A DNA stretch of 64,000 nt, taken from assembly GCF_900110775.1 (NCBI RefSeq), contig NZ_FOEP01000018.1, forward strand, positions 1-64,000, in the 5' to 3' direction. Source of the DNA: Thalassovita taeanensis. Lineage in GTDB: Bacteria; Pseudomonadota; Alphaproteobacteria; Rhodobacterales; Rhodobacteraceae. This document shows positions 59,467 to 64,000 of this stretch, one piece after another. The first letter of the stretch is position 1; every line of letters begins with the position of its first letter. The notes under the pieces are model-generated. The model searched no databases, was not told the origin of the DNA, and worked only from the letters and a program-made list of their open reading frames with translations. Made by a program: the position numbers and the translations under genes.

Positions 59467-62400
59467 TCTGCTGCCTCCACTTTGCGGGTTGCGGGCGTAT
59501 CGAGCCAGTCAACCTTTTTCATTTTCCGCACGATGACGAATTCGTCTCGGTTGCTGCCAACGGTGCCGTAGTAGTTGAAGCCGTAGGACAGCTGCGCATA
59601 GCCGCCGATCATGTGCGTGGGTTTCAGGGTGGTGCGCGTGACCGAGTTGTGGATCCCGCCGCGATGGCCGGTCTTTTCCGACCCGGGCGTGTTCACGATC
59701 TTTTCCTGCGCGTGGTACATGAACAGCGTGCCCTGCTTGATCCGCTGGGACACCACCACCCGCGCCGTCAGCGCGCCGTTGATGTTGTAGGCCTCGACCC
59801 AGTCGTTATCGACGAGGCCCGCCTTCTGCGCGTCCACCTCGGACATCCACACGACCGGACCGCCCCTGTTCAGCGTCAGCATCAGCAGGTTGTCGGTATA
59901 GGTGGAATGGATGCCCCATTTCTGGTGCGGCGTGATGAAGTTCAGCACGACATGCGGGCTGCCCTCGGCCGCGTCGTTGTTGACGGCCGCTGTGATGGTT
60001 TTCAGGTCCACCGGCGGGCGGTAGCTGACGAAACCTTCGCCAAAGGCGCGCATCCAGAGGTGATCCTGGTAGATCTGTTGTCGGCCCGTCAGGGTGCGCC
60101 ACGGGATAAGTTCGTGCACGTTGGTATAGCCCGCGTTGTAACAGACATCCTCGCTCTCGATCCCTGACCAGGTTGGCGATGAGATGATCTTGCGCGGCTG
60201 CGCGGCGATGTCCCGGAAGCGGATCTTGGTGTGATGCGCGCCTTCGGCCAAATGGGCGTGGTGGCGTCCGGTGGGCTTCTCCAGCTCCTCCCACGCCTTC
60301 ACGGCCACTTCGCCGTTCGTTTCAGGGGCCAGCATCAGGATCATCTCGGCCGCATCGATGGCGGTTTCGAGCTTCGCATGACCTTTGGACACGCCCTCGT
60401 CCTGCACCACACCGTTGAGATCACGCAGATGGCCAACCTCGACCTTGGTGTCCCAGGTGATCCCCTTGCCGCCATTGCCAAGCTTCTCCAGCAGCGGCCC
60501 GACCGAGGTGAACTTCTTGTAGAGGTTGGGATAATCCCGCTCGACCGCGATGTAGTTCGGCGCAGTCTTGCCGGGGATCAGGTCACATTCGCCCTTCTTC
60601 CAGTCCTTCACATGCGCCTGAGCCAGTTCGCCGGGGGTGTCGTGCAGCAGCGGAAGCTGTACGATATCAGTCTCGACCCCCAGAACCTCGGGCGCGACTT
60701 CGCTGAACTTGCGCGCGATCGACTTGAAGATCTCCCAGTCCGAGCGGCTTTCATAAGCAGGGTCCACCGCCGCCTGCAGCGGGTGGATGAACGGGTGCAT
60801 GTCCGATGTGTTCAGATCGTCCTTTTCGTACCAGCTTGCTGTCGGCAGCACGATGTCGGAGTAGACGCAGGTGGTCGACATCCGGAAGTCGATGGTGACC
60901 AGCAAGTCGAGTTTGCCTTTGGGTGCCTCGTCATGCCAGACGGCCTCTATCGGCATCACGCCGCCTTCTTCGCCCAGATCCTTGCCCATCACGCCGTGAT
61001 CGGTGCCCAGAAGGTGCTTGAGGAAATATTCGTGCCCCTTGCCGGAGGAGCCCAGCAGGTTCGACCGCCAGACGAACAGGTTGCGCGGCCAGTTTTCCGG
61101 CGCATCCGGGTCTTCACAGGACATTTGCAGATCGCCGGACTTGAGTTGTTCAGCGACAAAGGTGGGAATGTCCTTGCCGGCCGCTTTCGCCTTTTTCGAC
61201 ACCTCCAGCGGATTGGTCTTGAGCTGCGGGGCCGAGGGCAACCAGCCCATCCGTTCGGCCCGGATGTTGTAGTCGATCAGGCTTATGTCCCAATCGCCTT
61301 CGGGGGCGGTGGGCGACAGGATCTCGCCCGCGCTGAGAGTCTCGTAGCGCCACTGGTCGGTATGGGCATACCAGGCGCTGGTCGAGTTCATGTGCCGCGG
61401 CGGGCGGTTCCAGTCCAGCGCAAAGGCCAGCGGCTGCCAACCGGTTTGCGGGCGCAGCTTTTCCTGCCCCACGTAATGCGACCAGCCGCCACCCTCCTGT
61501 CCGATGCAGCCGCACATCACCAGCATGTTGATGATGCCGCGATAGGCCATGTCCATGTGGTACCAGTGGTTCAGCCCGGCCCCGAGAATGACCATGGATT
61601 TGCCACGGGTCTTTTCGGCGTTCCCCGCGAATTCCCGCGCCACCGCGATAATCTTTTCACGCGCAACGCCGGTGATCTTTTCGGCCCAAGCCGGAGTGTA
61701 GGGGCTGTCGTCGTTGAAATCCTTTGACACCCAACCGCCGCCAAGCCCCCGGTCGAGGCCGTAATTGCCGCAGAACAGGTCGAACACCGTGGCGACCAGC
61801 ACCTCCTTGCCGTCGGCCAGCGTGACGCGGCGGGCGGGAATGTTGCGGGTCAGCACCTCGGGATGGTCGCATTTCACGAAATCGCCCGTGGCCGCGCCGC
61901 CGAAATATGGGAAATCCACGCCGATCACCTCGTCGTGGTCACCGTCGAGAATTTGGCTCAGGCGCAGCTTGGTCTCGGAGCCTTTCGCCCTTTCCTCCAG
62001 ATTCCAACTGCCCTCTTCACCCCAGCGGAACCCGATGGACCCATTGGGGGCCACAATCTGGCCCGAGGCCTCATCATAGGCGACAGTCTTCCAGTCTGGG
62101 TTGTTGGTCTCGCCCAGCTTGTCGTCGAAGTCCTCGGCCCGCAGCATCCGACCGGGCACGAAATGCCCGTCCTTTTCGTCGAGCCGGACCAGCATCGGCA
62201 TGTCGGTGTATTTGCGGGCATATTCCTCGAAATACTCGGCCTGCCGGTCAAGGTGATAGTCGCGCAGGATTACATGGCCCATCGCCATCGCCAGTGCGGC
62301 ATCGGTGCCGGCCTGCGGGTTCAGCCAGATATCGCCGAACTTCGCGGCCTCGGAATAATCCGGGCTGACCACGGCGGATTTGGTGCCGCGATAGCGGACC

Positions 62401-63209
62401 TCGGTGTAGAAATGGGCGTCCGGCGTCCGGGTCTGGGGCACGTTCGAGCCCCAGAGCATCAGGAAGCCTGCGTTATACCAGTCGGCAGATTCCGGCACGT
62501 CGGTCTGTTCGCCCCAGGTTTGCGGGCTGGCAGGTGGCAGATCGCAATACCAGTCGTAGAAGGACATGCAGGTGCCGCCCAAGAGCGACAGGTAGCGCGA
62601 GCCTGCCGCGTAGCTGACCATCGACATCGCGGGGATCGGCGAGAAGCCGAACACGCGGTCTGGACCGTAGGTCTTGGCGGTATAGGCGTTGGCGGCGGCG
62701 ACGATCTCGGTCGCCTCGTCCCAACTTGCCCGCACGAACCCGCCCTTGCCGCGCGTCTTGGTGTAGGAGGCGCGCAGGATTGGATCGCTCTGGATCGCGG
62801 CCCAGGCGGCGACCGGCGTCATCGTTTCGCGCATCTTGCGCCAGGCGCGCATCAAGGCGCCCCGGATCAACGGGTTCTTCACCCTGTTGGCGGAATAAAG
62901 ATACCAACTGTAGGACGCCCCCCGCGCACAGCCGCGCGGCTCGTGGTTGGGCAGGCCAGCCCGGGTGCGCGGATAGTCGGTCTGCTGCGTCTCCCAGGTG
63001 ACGATCCCGGATTTGACGTAGATCTTCCACGAACACGACCCGGTGCAGTTCACCCCATGGGTCGAGCGGACGATCTTGTCGTGCCGCCAGCGGTTTCTGT
63101 AGGTGTCTTCCCAGTCGCGGTTCTCGCGGGTGGTCTGACCCCAACCGTCGGAGAATTGTTCCAGCTCTTTGCTCTGGAAGAAGTTCAGTTTGTCGAGCAG
63201 ATGGCTCAT
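59463..63209 (-). CDS. narG: respiratory nitrate reductase alpha subunit
   Basis: A 1248-residue molybdenum bis-MGD subunit, the same length as E. coli NarG. The FS0 cluster ligands His51, Cys55, Cys59 and Cys94 (HGVNCTGSC and PRGCARG) are present. PQTWGEQTDVPESADWYNAG holds the Mo-binding Asp. It reduces nitrate to nitrite on the cytoplasmic side. There is no Tat signal, as expected of membrane-bound Nar. Confidence 0.97.
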   Translation of the reverse strand: MSHLLDKLNFFQSKELEQFSDGWGQTTRENRDWEDTYRNRWRHDKIVRSTHGVNCTGSCSWKIYVKSGIVTWETQQTDYPRTRAGLPNHEPRGCARGASYSWYLYSANRVKNPLIRGALMRAWRKMRETMTPVAAWAAIQSDPILRASYTKTRGKGGFVRASWDEATEIVAAANAYTAKTYGPDRVFGFSPIPAMSMVSYAAGSRYLSLLGGTCMSFYDWYCDLPPASPQTWGEQTDVPESADWYNAGFLMLWGSNVPQTRTPDAHFYTEVRYRGTKSAVVSPDYSEAAKFGDIWLNPQAGTDAALAMAMGHVILRDYHLDRQAEYFEEYARKYTDMPMLVRLDEKDGHFVPGRMLRAEDFDDKLGETNNPDWKTVAYDEASGQIVAPNGSIGFRWGEEGSWNLEERAKGSETKLRLSQILDGDHDEVIGVDFPYFGGAATGDFVKCDHPEVLTRNIPARRVTLADGKEVLVATVFDLFCGNYGLDRGLGGGWVSKDFNDDSPYTPAWAEKITGVAREKIIAVAREFAGNAEKTRGKSMVILGAGLNHWYHMDMAYRGIINMLVMCGCIGQEGGGWSHYVGQEKLRPQTGWQPLAFALDWNRPPRHMNSTSAWYAHTDQWRYETLSAGEILSPTAPEGDWDISLIDYNIRAERMGWLPSAPQLKTNPLEVSKKAKAAGKDIPTFVAEQLKSGDLQMSCEDPDAPENWPRNLFVWRSNLLGSSGKGHEYFLKHLLGTDHGVMGKDLGEEGGVMPIEAVWHDEAPKGKLDLLVTIDFRMSTTCVYSDIVLPTASWYEKDDLNTSDMHPFIHPLQAAVDPAYESRSDWEIFKSIARKFSEVAPEVLGVETDIVQLPLLHDTPGELAQAHVKDWKKGECDLIPGKTAPNYIAVERDYPNLYKKFTSVGPLLEKLGNGGKGITWDTKVEVGHLRDLNGVVQDEGVSKGHAKLETAIDAAEMILMLAPETNGEVAVKAWEELEKPTGRHHAHLAEGAHHTKIRFRDIAAQPRKIISSPTWSGIESEDVCYNAGYTNVHELIPWRTLTGRQQIYQDHLWMRAFGEGFVSYRPPVDLKTITAAVNNDAAEGSPHVVLNFITPHQKWGIHSTYTDNLLMLTLNRGGPVVWMSEVDAQKAGLVDNDWVEAYNINGALTARVVVSQRIKQGTLFMYHAQEKIVNTPGSEKTGHRGGIHNSVTRTTLKPTHMIGGYAQLSYGFNYYGTVGSNRDEFVIVRKMKKVDWLDTPATRKVEAAE

Positions 63210-63273
63210 TGGGCTGTCCTTTCGGGTGTCTGGGTCCGGGCGGCGACCTGCGACGCTCGGGAATGCGGTTGGG

Positions 63274-64000
63274 TCATTGTGCGGGTTGCGCGGCAGCGCC
63301 TTGCGGGGCGCGGCTATGTTCGATGTCGTGCAGCAGGCCGCCGGGGCGCGTGTAGACCGCCCAGGTGATGGCGACGCAGATCACGTAGAAGATCAGGAAG
63401 GCCCAGAGCGCGCCGACCGCAGAGCCCGTCATCGCAATGGACGTGCCGTACGCCTTGGGGATGAAGAAGGCGCCGTAAGCCGCGATGGCCGAGGTGAAGG
63501 CCACGATCGCGCCGGACTCCATGGCAATCTGCCGCTTGCGTTCCTCGACGCTAAGATGCGGCATCAGGCGCGGAACTTCGCGGCCCATGATGACCGGGAT
63601 CATCTGGAAGGTGGAGGCGTTGCCAACACCGGTCAGGAAGAAGAGCGCCATGAAGCAGGCGAAGAAGCCGATGAAGGAGCCGAGGCCGAGGAATGTGATC
63701 ACGCCGAACGTGGCCACGATCATCAGAGCGAAAGTCCAGAAGGTCACCCGACCACCGCCGAAGCGGTCGCTGATCCAGCCCGTTCCGGCGCGGCTGAGCG
63801 CCCCCACCAGCGGCCCGAGAAACACGTAGTTCAGCGCGTTCACCTCGGGGAAGGCCAGCCGCGTCAGCAGCGGGAAGCCTGCCGAATAGCCGATGAAGCT
63901 GCCGAAGGTGCCGGTGTAGAGGATGCACATCAGCCAGTTGTGCTTGCGGCTGAAGATGACAGCCTGACTGGCGAAGCTGGCCCGCGCATCAGCGATGTCG
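63274..64000 (-). CDS. narK: nitrate/nitrite transporter NarK, C-terminal part (truncated by the window)
   Basis: The MFS protein continues past the window end (the frame is open to 64000 and reads QAVIFSRKHNWLMCILYTGT, then FGSFIGYSAGFPLLTR). At least five membrane segments are visible. The segment SRAGTGWISDRFGGGRVTFW is typical of NarK. The stop is followed after 64 bases by narG, so it is the first visible gene of the operon. Its N-terminal part and the promoter lie outside. Confidence 0.93.
   Translation of the reverse strand, partial: DIADARASFASQAVIFSRKHNWLMCILYTGTFGSFIGYSAGFPLLTRLAFPEVNALNYVFLGPLVGALSRAGTGWISDRFGGGRVTFWTFALMIVATFGVITFLGLGSFIGFFACFMALFFLTGVGNASTFQMIPVIMGREVPRLMPHLSVEERKRQIAMESGAIVAFTSAIAAYGAFFIPKAYGTSIAMTGSAVGALWAFLIFYVICVAITWAVYTRPGGLLHDIEHSRAPQGAAAQPAQ

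Noticed and set aside
60231-63368. Plus-strand frames of about 500 residues within narG
   Set aside because: narG is unmistakable on the minus strand; these frames are shadows created by high GC at third positions.
1-64000. Insertion sequences, tRNA, rRNA and CRISPR arrays
   Set aside because: No transposase frame, no tRNA-like cloverleaf or rRNA stretch and no regularly spaced repeats were seen on either strand; a software scan was not possible.

Overview
The window reads as part of a large repABC-type plasmid (or a replicon derived from one) of an alphaproteobacterium, most probably Rhodobacterales. The grounds are the repA-repB-repC cassette, the set of plasmid accessory genes (DUF932, RadC, strawberry-notch, toprim, DUF2493), the VirC1/MobC/VirD2/VirD4-like mobilization genes, and a complete nar operon with high-GC alphaproteobacterial character. 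No rRNA, tRNA, CRISPR array or transposase was seen. The species cannot be named from sequence alone.

Layout. 1-2.5 kb: a tyrosine recombinase and a serine resolvase, plausibly for multimer resolution. 2.7-6.3 kb: repABC, with a probable antisense RNA between repB and repC and two perfect 16-bp palindromes (candidate parS) at the end of repC. 6.3-12.9 kb: a long ParB-like protein, small orphan genes, an orphan/XRE-ImmA pair, an H-NS-like protein and SSB. 13.0-15.2 kb: an AT-richer two-gene operon of exported proteins of unknown function. 15.3-20.1 kb: a block of plasmid accessory genes (DUF932, RadC, several orphans). 20.1-21.2 kb: a mobile-mystery-protein A/B pair (HTH plus Fic). 21.4-30.4 kb: an orphan gene, the giant strawberry-notch methylase-helicase, a toprim protein, a SLOG/DUF2493 protein and a WGR protein.

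30.5-44.0 kb holds a complete type 3 BREX phage-defence operon (brxR, brxF, brxC, pglXI, brxHII, pglZ, brxA) with overlapping or closely spaced genes, followed convergently by an autoinhibited Fic protein. 45.2-52.4 kb is the mobilization module: a VirC1-like ATPase and a partner on the minus strand, an oriT-like non-coding region, then MobC, a VirD2-like relaxase and a VirD4 coupling protein. No mating-pair (VirB) genes lie in the window. 52.4-52.6 kb carries a rhodanese remnant that marks a junction. 52.6-64 kb is a minus-strand respiratory nitrate reductase operon, narK-narG-narH-narJ-narI-ppiC-hemerythrin-carbonic anhydrase-moeA-DUF2478, with narK cut by the window edge.

The most novel-looking material is non-coding. 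A leader of about 70 nt recurs in three copies directly ahead of three unlinked genes. A second hairpin leader is shared by ssb and a 54-codon ORF, with its ends also present before the DUF2493 gene. A 143-nt nested inverted repeat lies in that DUF2493 leader. Protein candidates are the exported operon at 13-15 kb, the orphan paired with XRE-ImmA, and a 65-residue mini J-domain protein.
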